From Nakazawaea peltata (Eukaryota > Ascomycota > Pichiomycetes > Alaninales > Pachysolenaceae), in contig BCGQ01000003.1 of assembly GCA_001599355.1 (NCBI GenBank), positions 994,468-1,058,467 on the forward strand: a stretch of DNA of 64,000 nucleotides, in the 5' to 3' direction. Positions 34,211 through 44,472 of the stretch are shown piece by piece. How positions within the stretch are numbered: position 1 is the stretch's first letter; each line of letters starts with the position of its first letter. Made by a program: the position numbers and the translations under genes. The notes under the pieces were generated by a model, which was not told the DNA's origin, searched no databases, and worked only from the letters and a program-made list of their open reading frames with translations.

Positions 34211-36326
34211 AGAATTTAATATATATTATATAATATTTATATGAGAGTAGATAATATTTTGTTATGAGACAGTTTGCATGGACCTCTAGCTGAGTGAGTG
34301 TCTTTTTATTACTCATAACGAGGCTCAATTATCGATTGTGGTTCACCCCTTGTCCTAAATTTCCCAAATTGAGCCCTCTAATTTCACCTAGCCCCCTTCC
34401 TGACCATCCCCTTCTCCCTAACTAAACAAAAATGCACAAAGTTTTGAGAATTTATTTTGTGGTTTGGTGTATCGATCTGTCTATTTATACATGGACACCT
34501 CATTGGAGGAGTTTAGTTGTTGCATCCCTGGATGTGTTCTATTGTCATAAGTTTGAAAGCTGGAGAAGGGGTTCAACTGGCTTTTTTGTTTTTACCCCCA
34601 AATATTATTTCCCAATAAAGAAATATTTTCATGTAATTACTCTATTAAGTAATCCTAATCTGTTTCGTGTAGCGCTTGATCTGGTGAGAAAATTCAATGA
34701 TGCAGATTAAAAATGCAAGAAAAGGGGGTTGTGGAGCTTTCGGTGTTGGATTAGTTTGTAATAAAATACAATGCAAGTCACCTAAAGATTACTAATGATT
34801 CAACCGTCTCGAGGAGACTGAGGATGAACTATTTTTAAGGGATGCATTCTATGTTTTAGGTCACAGAGGAGGATGTAGTAAAGCAGTTAGATAAAGCATT
34901 TACTCCGGAGATAGGGTCACTTTTGGGGTCAAGTACTCACAACCAAATAGAATGCAAGTTAAAATAGTATGATTAATAGATAAATTGACTCTTTCCGACT
35001 TCATCCATGCCACTTTGCAAAGATGCATTTTATTTCATCCGATAAACGAGGGTAATATGGTTATGAGAATAAACTGTTTTGGCCAACCAAAGATAGACAA
35101 ATGAACCCATTCAGAGGTAATTCCATTCCCATTTGAGAAGTGTAGTATATGCGGAACACCACGCTAGTACTATGTTAGACATTTTATAATTTAATTACCG
35201 AGGCACTGAACTGAATGCAGAGGATATTAGCTTTTATTATAATTCTATGTCGTAGAAAGGGGGTGATTGAACAGAAACACTTTTATATCGTCAGATGATC
35301 AAGGAGGGGTTATTATAGGGAGATAATTCTTCCACTAATTACTTCTGAAGGGGTGTAGAAACCCACTTCAAATTTGTTTAGCCTCAATTAACTATTCTAT
35401 TCCGGAGTTGGGGTTGGAATTAGGGGTTTCTGTAGTCCCGAAGAGAGTTATTCTTAGAATTTGGACAGAATCTCAACGAATGCAAGTACAGCTCCTTCGA
35501 TACAGAAAATAGACCTATATACAACGTTGACTGAGCTATTAATTATATCCACAACCCTTTACACCTCTCCCAATACCTCAATCCTTCATTAGGCCGTCAA
35601 AGGGAATTTGAAGGGTCCAAAATGGGGGTTTGTCGAGGTTTTTTTTTGGTTTTTTTTCCTGTCTCGAGGTCTCTCGTCTTCTGGTCCTCGTCATCTCGTT
35701 AAAATTCTCAAATTTTGTGAATTTCCTAAGGGGGTACCCTTTGAACCCCTAAAAATTGAAAAACCTGAACCTCAAAAGGGGAGCACAAAATCACAATTTC
35801 GTATCAGATTGACTACAAAAAGTGTGTATATCTATGATAATCGCCATTTTAAACTCACTAGACTTAGTTCCAAGTCTGTGAAATCTATATCGCTCCAGAT
35901 ACTCCACTCGTCATTATTTAACATCTCCAGAAATAGGGGGCTTACCCCTAGTTTTTTGCTTTTCTTCTTCCTCTCAAGCTCATCTTTCCCTCTCATCTCA
36001 ACCCTCTCTTTTTTCTCCCATCTCAGCCCTCTCCCCATCTCATCTCCCATATTTCCCGATTCGAACATTATTTCCCTTTTGGGTATCCTCTAAAAATTTT
36101 TCATAGTGAAAAAATTTTTAGTCTCTCAAAGCTCAAATAGAGAAGGGGCAGAAGAGAGACAGGTGGATTTAGACAAGGATAGATACTGCTTGAGAGCGTG
36201 GATTGAAGGTTTAAAAAGGACTCAAGTGAATATTGATACACTGGTTCATATATAAACTAATTTTCGGAGTATTTGAGTGGAATTTCAAAAGAGCGCTATA
36301 CCACAAACAAGAGAGTACTCACCAAG
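34211..36326. other. Gene-free 2.1-kb region
   Basis: The longest gene-free stretch outside the 56-64 kb region. Short open frames do not look coding. An AAATA(G/C)AATGCA(A/T)G-like motif recurs at least four times on both strands between 34760 and 35040, with further AATGCAAG at about 34708 and 35477. CT-rich sequence (35940-36060) and an inverted repeat of AAAAATTTTT precede UTP4. Confidence 0.6.
36091..36120. promoter_or_regulatory. RRPE-like inverted repeat upstream of UTP4
   Basis: TAAAAATTTTTCA and its near-complement TGAAAAAATTTTTA flank TAG, about 206 bp before the UTP4 ATG. TGAAAAATTT is the ribosomal-RNA-processing element of yeast ribosome-biogenesis genes; here it is doubled as a palindrome. 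Confidence 0.55.
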
Positions 36327-38753
36327 ATGGATATTCACAGGTGCAGATTTGTAGATTATAATCCACACACGATCACAGCATTGGGATTTTCGCATGCTCC
36401 GGTTCAGAATAAGTTTGCTCCAGGAGATTTACGTCTCGCTGTAGGCCGTGGCAACGGAGATATCGAGATCTGGAACCCTAGACATAACTGGATCCATGAA
36501 CAGACTTTACAAGGAGGCCGTGGACGTTCCATTGAAGGGTTGGTGTGGGCACTTTGGGATCAACAAGTGCCTCGATTATTCTCTATTGGTGGATCTACCG
36601 TGATCACCGAGTGGGATTTACTGCATGGGACCCCAATGAAGAACTACGACTGTAACTCTGGTGTGATATGGTCTTTGGGGGTTAATGAGGCTGGAGATAG
36701 GTTGGCTGTAGGATGTGACGACGGAACTGTGGTGGTAGTGGACATTTCTGGAGGTCCAGGATCATTGGAGCATGAACTGATATTGCAAAGACAGGATTCC
36801 AGAGTTCTCAGCATCGCTTGGTATGGAGATGACGTCATTGTTGGAGGGTGTGCCGATGGAAGAGTCAGGGTATGGAATGCTCTGCGTTCTGGAGATGTGA
36901 AGGGACGTTTGTTGACCACTTTACGTGTCGATAAGAGTAAGACCGAGAGTACTTTGGTCTGGTCGGTGTTGCTGTTGCCTAAGAAGAACCAGCTTGTCAC
37001 TGGTGACTCTACTGGTAGTGTTAAAGTGTGGAATATGGAGCATTATGTTCTCTCTCAATCGTTCCAAGTTCATGACCTGGATGTGTTGTCATTACTGAAG
37101 AGTGCTGATGAGGAGAAGATCTTCAGTGCAGGAATTGACCGTAAAATCTTCAATTTCAGTCTTGTGACCACCGACAAATCCCAGAGATGGGTTTCTGCTT
37201 CGAACAGATTGCTTCATTCTAATGATATTCGTAGTTTAGCTACCTTTGAGAGTAAAGGCGCTAATTTCCTCGTTAGTGGAGGTGTAGAGAGATCAATTGT
37301 CATTAATTCTGTTAATAATTTCCATGACGGTCCATACAGGAAGTTGCCTGTTGTTTTACAGAGACCAAATGTGATCACCAATCCACATCTGAAACTTGTA
37401 GTGATGTGGCAGGACCAGCAGGTCAAGATTTGGAAGATTAGCGAGTTGAATCGTTCCAAGAAGTTGATTGCCAAGCTCACTTTGGAAGATGAGGACAATA
37501 TCACCAGCTGTTGCATAGATAAGACCGGTAAATTCCTTGCCGTTGCTCGTCTCACCAGTATTAAGATATTTAGAATTACGGAGGTGGTTGGAGAAGAGGC
37601 TGAAGCGGGAGAGTCTGATGGTGATGATTCTAATGCTTCTGTTCGTTATAAAATCTCGAAATTGAGAACTCCAGCTGGACTTGTCAGGGCTTTGGAGAGT
37701 TGTAATGCCAAGTTCATGCGTTTCACCGATGGTGGTCTTCTTGTGATCACATCTGATAACGAGTTGATGTCATTTGGGATCTCTTTTGATGAGGAAACTG
37801 GTGTAATTGTAGAAGAAAATGAGTCGGAAGGTTCTGTAGAGGAGATTGAGTTGCCAGAAGTAGGTCGTATCAGATCAAAACTCGATCATATGGCCAATAT
37901 CAATAATTTCAAGGTATCAGATGACGAGAGTTTACTGGCAGTATCGAGATTATGTGGTACAATTGATATCATTGAGTTGAAGACGGCTTCTTCGTACCGT
38001 TTGATCAAGCTTAACCAAACTCCAGTCAATTTCGAGTTCACCAAGCAAAATACTTTGGTGGTGGTCAATGCCGAGAACAAATTGTATGAGTTCAATGTCA
38101 GCAGAGCCAGTTTGAAGAAACAGGACATTTTGACCGCCTGGTCTAAACGTAATTCCGAATGCTTACCTTCGGCTTTCCTTAAATTGACCTCGAAATGTCA
38201 AGGTTTCTTCAAAGATAACTTGAACGACAAGAGGATCTGGATGTTCGGAGATAATTGGCTATGTTTCTTTGATCTCCGTTATAACATTCCTATTGATGGT
38301 GAAGCTGCTAAGTTCGGGATGAACCAGTTGCAATTACAACAACAGGACCAACGTAGATTCAACAAGAAGAGAAGAAGAAACAGTAGTGCTGTCATGACAT
38401 TGTCGGAGACCACTAATACTGTAGATGATTCTTTGAATGTGGAGTATAATGAGGAAGCTGCTATTGAGTCTGATGATGAGGAGGCTGCTTCTGGAGCTGC
38501 TTCTACCACATCTGCTGCTCCTGATAATTTCAGCAGAAATCTCAAATTACTCGAAGCCAATAGGTTTATTAACAATGGACTCATCCAACATGCTGATGAT
38601 GACGAGGATGAGAAATGTTTCTGGTCCACCAATAAGTATACTTCTTTGATGTTCTGTGGAAGCTTTGGATACAATGAGATTATTGTTGTTGAACGTCCAT
38701 TGTTTTTGTTATCACAACCTCCTGCATTTAAATTGAATAAGATTATTGTATAG
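36327..38753 (+). CDS. UTP4: U3 snoRNP / t-UTP protein Utp4 (cirhin)
   Basis: 808 aa from the ATG of MDIHRCRFVDYNPH; the upstream in-frame TTG is not the start. It is a t-UTP subunit of the small-subunit processome, linking rDNA transcription to pre-18S processing in the nucleolus. N-terminal WD40 repeats show APGDLRLAVGRGNGDIEIWN, GRSIEGLVWALWD, STVITEWDL, YDCNSGVIWSLG, GCDDGTVVVVDISGGPGSLEH, VWSVLLLPKKNQLVTGDSTG, FSAGIDRKIFNFS and VSGGVERSIVINS. The C-terminal acidic stretch is variable. CTG codons at 36621 and 37077 align with Ala in S. cerevisiae Utp4. Confidence 0.97.
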   Translation: MDIHRCRFVDYNPHTITALGFSHAPVQNKFAPGDLRLAVGRGNGDIEIWNPRHNWIHEQTLQGGRGRSIEGLVWALWDQQVPRLFSIGGSTVITEWDLLHGTPMKNYDCNSGVIWSLGVNEAGDRLAVGCDDGTVVVVDISGGPGSLEHELILQRQDSRVLSIAWYGDDVIVGGCADGRVRVWNALRSGDVKGRLLTTLRVDKSKTESTLVWSVLLLPKKNQLVTGDSTGSVKVWNMEHYVLSQSFQVHDLDVLSLLKSADEEKIFSAGIDRKIFNFSLVTTDKSQRWVSASNRLLHSNDIRSLATFESKGANFLVSGGVERSIVINSVNNFHDGPYRKLPVVLQRPNVITNPHLKLVVMWQDQQVKIWKISELNRSKKLIAKLTLEDEDNITSCCIDKTGKFLAVARLTSIKIFRITEVVGEEAEAGESDGDDSNASVRYKISKLRTPAGLVRALESCNAKFMRFTDGGLLVITSDNELMSFGISFDEETGVIVEENESEGSVEEIELPEVGRIRSKLDHMANINNFKVSDDESLLAVSRLCGTIDIIELKTASSYRLIKLNQTPVNFEFTKQNTLVVVNAENKLYEFNVSRASLKKQDILTAWSKRNSECLPSAFLKLTSKCQGFFKDNLNDKRIWMFGDNWLCFFDLRYNIPIDGEAAKFGMNQLQLQQQDQRRFNKKRRRNSSAVMTLSETTNTVDDSLNVEYNEEAAIESDDEEAASGAASTTSAAPDNFSRNLKLLEANRFINNGLIQHADDDEDEKCFWSTNKYTSLMFCGSFGYNEIIVVERPLFLLSQPPAFKLNKIIV

Positions 38754-38792
38754 AGATCGGTAATATGATTGTATTGATGGTCTAGGAATAGT

Positions 38793-38910
38793 AGAATAGT
38801 AGAACAGTAGGTCAGTAGAACAGTAGGTCAGTACACAGTAGATTGGAAGATCAATATATATCTTATATAGGTATATCTTATATAGGCATATCTTATATAG
38901 GCATATCGGG
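38793..38910. repeat. Tandem repeats between UTP4 and GH76 gene
   Basis: A GTAGAACAGTAGGTCA-type repeat (about 38793-38840) is followed by three copies of the 15-bp TATCTTATATAGGYA (about 38858-38908). They lie at the 3' ends of the two convergent genes. Confidence 0.9.
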
Positions 38911-38941
38911 GAATGGCACACCTCTTGTCACTGAAGTCAAG

Positions 38942-40153
38942 CTAACTAAACTGAGGAACAACTCTTCCTCCTTGGAACCAAATCCTAGCAGCAGATCCAG
39001 ATCCAATCAACGTCTTAACAAATTGCTTCCCATCTTTACCACCTTTCTCTTCATTATTTGGCCCATAACCCTTATGGCCTCCAAACTTCTCCTTGTACTT
39101 TTTATAAACTTCCTCTGTGATCTGTTGGATCTGGAATTGTTGCCAATAGAGCCCATCCTTCTCATCATAGACGTAGTCGCGGAAATACTTCAAATGACGT
39201 TCGATCTCCGGAGCCACTTTCTTCATCACATCTTGATTAGCAGCCTGACCAACATATAAATGGTAATCGGCCAAACCCTCGATGATCAACTGAACGAAAT
39301 ACGAGGCATCTCTCCAGTATCTCTTTTCATCAGGGTAATCTCTGTCGTAGAATGGGGAGTTTCTGTTACAACAACACAGGGCCAACTCATCAGACAGTTT
39401 CAACCATTCATCGGACTTGTCGACAGCGTACAACATTGAGGTGGCTGAGAGAGTGGTCCCGGTATTGTAAGTCCATTTCATGGTATTAACGTTCTTTGGC
39501 TCACTGTTCATGTCAATTCCATCCATAATACATTTATCTCCCTTGTCTTGTAAGACTCTCAATTGCCATCTAATACACTTACGAGCATAATCGATGTAGG
39601 TAGGAGCCTCATTAGGGATGAAACGAGCAAGACGAAGCAGAGCCAATGCACATTCAGCTGTAGTACAAGCATTGACATACGTCTTGTCGATATGCCAGAG
39701 CATACCTCCACCTCCATATTTCTTGGAGGTGTCTTCAACATAGCCTCCCATGAGGAAGCGGACCAAATCTCTAGCGGCATCAAGGTATCTCTTTTCACCA
39801 GAAACTTCATAGGCGGTGATAATTGCTGAGGCTACCTGGGCATCGTCATCGTAGTAGATATCTTTGTTTCCTGAGAAGTTCTCGGCGGCACAGTACCCGT
39901 GGTATTCTGGAGAACGGTACAGGAACATGTAGTTGACAGACAGATGGAGTAAAGGCATCAATTCATTGGGGTAGATACGGCAACCATCGGCTATTGCTTG
40001 AACGGCAATCGAGACTGACCAGACATTGAATTTGTCACCAATGCAACCGTTACAAGATTCTTTCAGGATGAACTTCTGTTGTCTTTCGTCCCAGAATTTG
40101 GCCCAGAGGTTTCTGACGACGTAATAACCTTCGAGGGTTGAATTGAAAGTCAT
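38942..40153 (-). CDS. Glycoside hydrolase family 76-like protein, no signal peptide
   Basis: 403 aa, predicted six-hairpin fold. GH76 hallmarks are the Asp-rich YYDDDAQVASA (Asp 102-104), GGMLWHIDKTYVNACTTAE, MKWTYNTGTT and DEKRYWRDASYF. The family includes endo-alpha-1,6-mannanases and Dfg5/Dcw1. Unlike those, it starts MTFNSTLEGYYVVRNLWAKF without a signal peptide and ends without a GPI signal, so it looks intracellular. The substrate is unknown. Possible ancient transfer, but base and codon use look like its neighbours. Confidence 0.85.
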   Translation of the reverse strand: MTFNSTLEGYYVVRNLWAKFWDERQQKFILKESCNGCIGDKFNVWSVSIAVQAIADGCRIYPNELMPLLHLSVNYMFLYRSPEYHGYCAAENFSGNKDIYYDDDAQVASAIITAYEVSGEKRYLDAARDLVRFLMGGYVEDTSKKYGGGGMLWHIDKTYVNACTTAECALALLRLARFIPNEAPTYIDYARKCIRWQLRVLQDKGDKCIMDGIDMNSEPKNVNTMKWTYNTGTTLSATSMLYAVDKSDEWLKLSDELALCCCNRNSPFYDRDYPDEKRYWRDASYFVQLIIEGLADYHLYVGQAANQDVMKKVAPEIERHLKYFRDYVYDEKDGLYWQQFQIQQITEEVYKKYKEKFGGHKGYGPNNEEKGGKDGKQFVKTLIGSGSAARIWFQGGRVVPQFS

Positions 40154-40954
40154 TTTGGGATTAGAGAGGGATTGAGTAGTTGTGGAAGGGAGGTTCCAGT
40201 GGTTTTTGTGATTGAAGTACTGGAATGACTGTAAGGGGATTGTTGGTAGCTAAGCAATGCAGAATAGGAAGGGGATGCAGGAGTGAATTTCAGATGATGG
40301 TGAGCAGATTATGAAAAGCAATAAGGTTGGGGGCAGGGAGCGAGAGATAAGCGAGAAGCTTCAAGGGGGATTAGATTTAGGTGAGGGGGGAATAAGAGGG
40401 GGGGTACAAGGGGCGTAAAGCGAAGGGGTAGAACGAGAGGGTAGAACGGGGGACAGAACGGGGGACAGAACGGGGGACAGAACGAGGGACAGAATAGTTA
40501 ACGTCAGAGCGAATAGATTACTATGAGAAACTGTACACCATTAAATATCTGTAGCCATGTAGCTGTCTCTCAAATACTTGATGTATCTGATAATTCTGTT
40601 GTAGTGTATTAATACTCTCGGTCATAGTACCCTTCACCTTAAGCACCTAAAGTTTTCTCTTAACTATTGGAAACCATAAAAAGCTGTAGAACGCTCGTGT
40701 TCGGGAGCCCGCCTACTCTGTCGTTTGATAAATTGCTCAGTATTATTTGGTCGTGTACACCCAAATCTTTGTTTACTTTTTCGCGAAGAGCAGCGCTTAA
40801 CTCAATTTGATCTGAGAAAAGGGATAGAACAGGTGGTTAGGTGGTGATTGAAAAGGTGAACACGTTACTTTTGAGTGCTAGAAAGGTTCTCTGTCGTGTT
40901 CTAAGTTGAATATCAGTCCATTTGTCGAGTTTCTGTGGTTAAGAGGACCAAACA
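40154..40954. other. Intergenic region GH76-YCG1
   Basis: About 800 bases between divergent genes. It has a 12-bp GAACGGGGGACA tandem repeat (about 40430-40495), G-rich upstream sequence and TTTTCGCGAAGAGC near 40775. No gene seen. Confidence 0.55.
40430..40496. repeat. 12-bp tandem repeat (GAACGGGGGACA)n
   Basis: About five units, some with GAACGAGGGACA. One strand is G-rich (G5 runs). Confidence 0.9.
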
Positions 40955-43900
40955 ATGTCTGTGTTGATGGATCAAAGTGGCGTCGCGATGGCCAATTCAA
41001 GTGGTGTTGGAGACCAACTTAAAGTGGCGGTAGCGCAGGTTTTCCAAGACGCTCAGTCGTCTGTGGCCTCTCATCGTAAGCAGACGGTGGTTTTGAAACA
41101 GATCCATTTGAGATCGGCTTCAATGGGGCTCGAAGAGCTCTTCAATCGCTCGGTTTTGAACTGTATCAATAGAGTACTTGTATTGAAGAAGAGTGAAATG
41201 GTCGGGAATAGGGTGATTAAGTTCATTGGGACGTATGCTGGAGTCATATTGACCGAGGATAAGAAGAATGAGGTGGAACTGAGTACTGGAGACGCGTCGG
41301 ATCGTTCTTTGTATGGGAGATTTGTGGATGAACTCATAGTTCATGCTATGAAAGGGCTTGAACTGTCGAATAAATCGGTTCGGTACAGATGTTTACAGCT
41401 TTTGAATCATTTGTTATTCCAAATCGATGAGATTAATACCGAAATATATGAGGCTCTTAATGAATTATTGGGGGAAAGAATCCATGACAAAGATGCTGTG
41501 GTGAGGGCTGCGGCAATTCGGACAATTTCAAGATTCCAAGGCCACGATAATGGCAATGGTAATGCCGAGGATGTATCTGAAGCTGAGGAGAAGCTTCTTA
41601 TTGCTATTCAGAATGATCCAAGCGCCGATGTGAGGAAAGCTCTGTTGTTATCGCTTGAAAAAACGCCTATTACGGTGAATTATTTGCTTGAGAGAGCTAA
41701 AGATGTGAATTCTGTGAACAGAAGACTTGTTTTCTCGAGGATTATGAAGGAAATCGGTGATTTCCGTACTATTGATTTCAAAGTGCGTGAGAAATTGTTG
41801 AGTTGGGGGTTGAAAGACCGTGATAGTAGTGTTTCTGCCGCTGCTGCTCGTATGTTCAGTTATCAATGGTTCGAGACTTGTAATGGAGACATAATGGAGC
41901 TCATTGGACGGTTGCATGTTGTGGAAAGTCTGGAAATTGCTGCTTTGGCAATGAGAGTTTTCTTCCAAAACAGACCAGATGTGTTCCCAAAGCTTAACTT
42001 CAGTCAAGATTTGTGGAAAAGTTTGAATCCCGAGACTTCGTTCTTGATCAGGTGTTATTTTGAGTATTGTACCGAGAAAAATTACTCGGAATCCATCGAT
42101 AAGAACTTCCCAGAACTGATTGAGCTTGCTTCTTTGCTTGGGAAGTATCTTAAATTGAAGCAAATGTTTGTAGCTCGTGGAGAACTGCAAGAAAATTTGA
42201 ATTCCTTGGATTTTGTCATCCAGCAGCTCTTAATGGTGGCTAAAGACTATGATTTTAGTGATGAAATGGGTCGTAGAGAGATGTTCCAAGTGTTACGTAC
42301 GGCTTTGACCAATGATTTCTTGCCAGATCTGTTAGTTAAAGAGTTACTTCAAGTATTGAGGAAGATTTCGATTAGTGAGAGAGATTTCTGTCAAATGATT
42401 ACCGAAGTTATAACTGATATTCGTGAAAGCGAGGAGAATAACGGTGACGAAACTAACGGGGATGTTGAGGATACTTTCCATTCGGCTTTGAGTGATGTTG
42501 GAGATACTAGTAGACTGAGTAGGATGAGTAGAGGGGATAATAGTAGGGCTGAGATGAGTAGAGCCGAGATGAGTAGAGCCGAGATGAGTAGAGCCGAGAT
42601 GAGTAGGGCTGAAATCAGTAGATCCACGACCGCAAATAACACTCATGCTGATTCAGATTCGGATTCAGATGATGCCGAGTTGGAAAGACCTGCAAAGAAA
42701 CAAAAACAGACCCTGCAGTCGGGTATTTCTGAGGAGAAACAGAATGAAATCACTCTCCAATGTCTTATTGTGACTAAACGTATGCTTGAACTTGTTTCTG
42801 AGCCGCTCCGTCATCATTACTCGATTCAAGCTCTTGTAGATTCGTTAATTAAACCGGCAATCCAATGTAGTCTTATCCAAATCCGGTCTCTCGGTATCCA
42901 GTGCCTTGGATTGGTCTGTTTGGTGGATAAACAGCTTGCTGCCGAGACTATGTACCTTTTAGGAATCTGTGTGTCTCAAGGAGAGGATATTTTGAAGGTC
43001 ATTGCCTTGAGAGTGGTGTTTGATATCCTTTCTGTGCATGGAACGGCTGGAATTCTCGATATCGAGGATGGTGTAGACTCATTATCGTTATCTAAATTGT
43101 TATACAGATGTTTGAAAGACACCGAGAGACGAGAGGTGCAATCCACGACGGCTATTGGTATCTGCAAATTGTATTTAGCCGATATTTTACTCGATAACGA
43201 ATTATTTGAGACTTTAATGCTTGCATATTTCGGGTCAAATGTGTCCAGGAATGAAGTTTTCAAGCAACTGTTATCATTTTGTTTGCCTGTGTATGCATTT
43301 AGTCATCCTCAGCACCAAGAAAAGGTACTGAAGGTTGCCTGCGATACATTCTTGCGGTCTTATCAACTGTATGAGGCTGATATTGCAGCTGGAGATAGTG
43401 AAGGAGCAGCTAGAAAATCTTCAATGACTCCTCCTGCGAAGATTTTGGAGCAGTTGATCCATTTCACTGATCCTGCGAACGTAGTCAATCGTACCGACGA
43501 ACAAATCCGTAGTTCCAATGTTCATTTGGAGTTGGGAATCGAGTTTGTAGAGTTGGTGACTCATGATGATTTTCTGGAGATGAAGCTGTTCAAGAAATTG
43601 ATAATTATGTCTTTAAGTAAATTGAGAATCACCAGCCGGGCTAGCTTGGAATTATTGAACCAATTGGGACGACAAGTTGATCTTTTGGAGGAACAGATTG
43701 GTCTGGATCCTACTGGATTCGATCTTCCTACAAAGAATGCGTTCTACAAATTCAAGACTGGGTTGGTTCTGACGATTGAGCAGCTGGAGGAAGAGAATCT
43801 GAAATTGGAGGGAGAGGAGAAGGATGAGGATCTGGATATTGGTGTAGGAATCTCTTTGGGAGCTGAGGCTGAAGGCAGTCGTGTGGATGGAAAGGATGAT

Positions 43901-44167
43901 GATAGTCAAATTGATCTTGAGAGAGTTGTAGAGGAGGAGATCGAGAGAAGTATGATCAAACTGGAGGAGGAGGACGAAGAAGAAGAGGAAGAGGACGAAG
44001 ATGAAGGTGAAGGTGAAGATGAAGATGAGGAAGAAGATGACTTATTGAGCTCAATTCTCGATAAAGATGTATCTCATTCTCGATCTAATCTTGGATCCCG
44101 TAAATCTTCAACTAAATTCCCAAGTCTTGCTAATTCCAGTATGGTTGAGGATGAAGATATGATTTAA
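40955..44167 (+). CDS. YCG1: Condensin subunit Ycg1 (CAP-G)
   Basis: 1070 aa HEAT-repeat subunit of condensin, needed for mitotic chromosome compaction. N-terminal HEAT array: VAQVFQDAQSSVASHRKQ, ELSNKSVRYRCLQLLNHLL, HDKDAVVRAAAIRTISRFQ, DPSADVRKALLLSLEKT. A disordered acidic insert (about 500-580) carries the SRAEM repeat, then a second HEAT block (about 590-780) and an acidic tail (EEEDEEEEEEDEDEGEGE). Length and layout fit CAP-G. A codon-level comparison was not made. Start ATG is the first in frame. Confidence 0.93.
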   Translation: MSVLMDQSGVAMANSSGVGDQLKVAVAQVFQDAQSSVASHRKQTVVLKQIHLRSASMGLEELFNRSVLNCINRVLVLKKSEMVGNRVIKFIGTYAGVILTEDKKNEVELSTGDASDRSLYGRFVDELIVHAMKGLELSNKSVRYRCLQLLNHLLFQIDEINTEIYEALNELLGERIHDKDAVVRAAAIRTISRFQGHDNGNGNAEDVSEAEEKLLIAIQNDPSADVRKALLLSLEKTPITVNYLLERAKDVNSVNRRLVFSRIMKEIGDFRTIDFKVREKLLSWGLKDRDSSVSAAAARMFSYQWFETCNGDIMELIGRLHVVESLEIAALAMRVFFQNRPDVFPKLNFSQDLWKSLNPETSFLIRCYFEYCTEKNYSESIDKNFPELIELASLLGKYLKLKQMFVARGELQENLNSLDFVIQQLLMVAKDYDFSDEMGRREMFQVLRTALTNDFLPDLLVKELLQVLRKISISERDFCQMITEVITDIRESEENNGDETNGDVEDTFHSALSDVGDTSRLSRMSRGDNSRAEMSRAEMSRAEMSRAEMSRAEISRSTTANNTHADSDSDSDDAELERPAKKQKQTLQSGISEEKQNEITLQCLIVTKRMLELVSEPLRHHYSIQALVDSLIKPAIQCSLIQIRSLGIQCLGLVCLVDKQLAAETMYLLGICVSQGEDILKVIALRVVFDILSVHGTAGILDIEDGVDSLSLSKLLYRCLKDTERREVQSTTAIGICKLYLADILLDNELFETLMLAYFGSNVSRNEVFKQLLSFCLPVYAFSHPQHQEKVLKVACDTFLRSYQLYEADIAAGDSEGAARKSSMTPPAKILEQLIHFTDPANVVNRTDEQIRSSNVHLELGIEFVELVTHDDFLEMKLFKKLIIMSLSKLRITSRASLELLNQLGRQVDLLEEQIGLDPTGFDLPTKNAFYKFKTGLVLTIEQLEEENLKLEGEEKDEDLDIGVGISLGAEAEGSRVDGKDDDSQIDLERVVEEEIERSMIKLEEEDEEEEEEDEDEGEGEDEDEEEDDLLSSILDKDVSHSRSNLGSRKSSTKFPSLANSSMVEDEDMI
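42541..42615 (+). repeat. 15-bp coding repeat, pentapeptide RAEMS, in YCG1
   Basis: About five copies of GAGATGAGTAGAGCC, differing at few bases and in frame, encoding SRAEM repeats near residues 530-555 in the disordered acidic insert. Confidence 0.93.
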
Positions 44168-44472
44168 ATAGATACCAAATAAAGGTTGTTATGTAGTTTA
44201 TAGTGAGGAAATTTGTAGGTGAGGGGGTTTGATGGTGTAATTGAAGATAATGGGATCATAATGATGTAGTTGGTGGTTTAATTGAGCTGAAATGGGTTTG
44301 TTTTACCCCCAATTGAAGATCAATGGTGAGCCCCCCAACTGAAAAAGTAAAGAATTGACCTGATTGCGAGTGCACTACTTTTAGCTAAGGTATAGAGCCT
44401 TAGAGAGTTGTAGAAAGTTATAGAAAGCTGTAGAAAGCTGTAGAGAGCAGCAGAGAAATAAAGGTTAACACA
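44168..44472. other. Intergenic region YCG1-macro domain gene
   Basis: About 300 bases between same-strand genes, with AAAGTTGTAGAAAGCTGTAGAG-type short repeats near 44400-44455. No gene seen. Confidence 0.5.

Noticed and set aside
35608-36093. 161-codon frame upstream of UTP4
   Set aside because: Runs over CT-rich low-complexity sequence and poly-T; amino-acid content is not protein-like.
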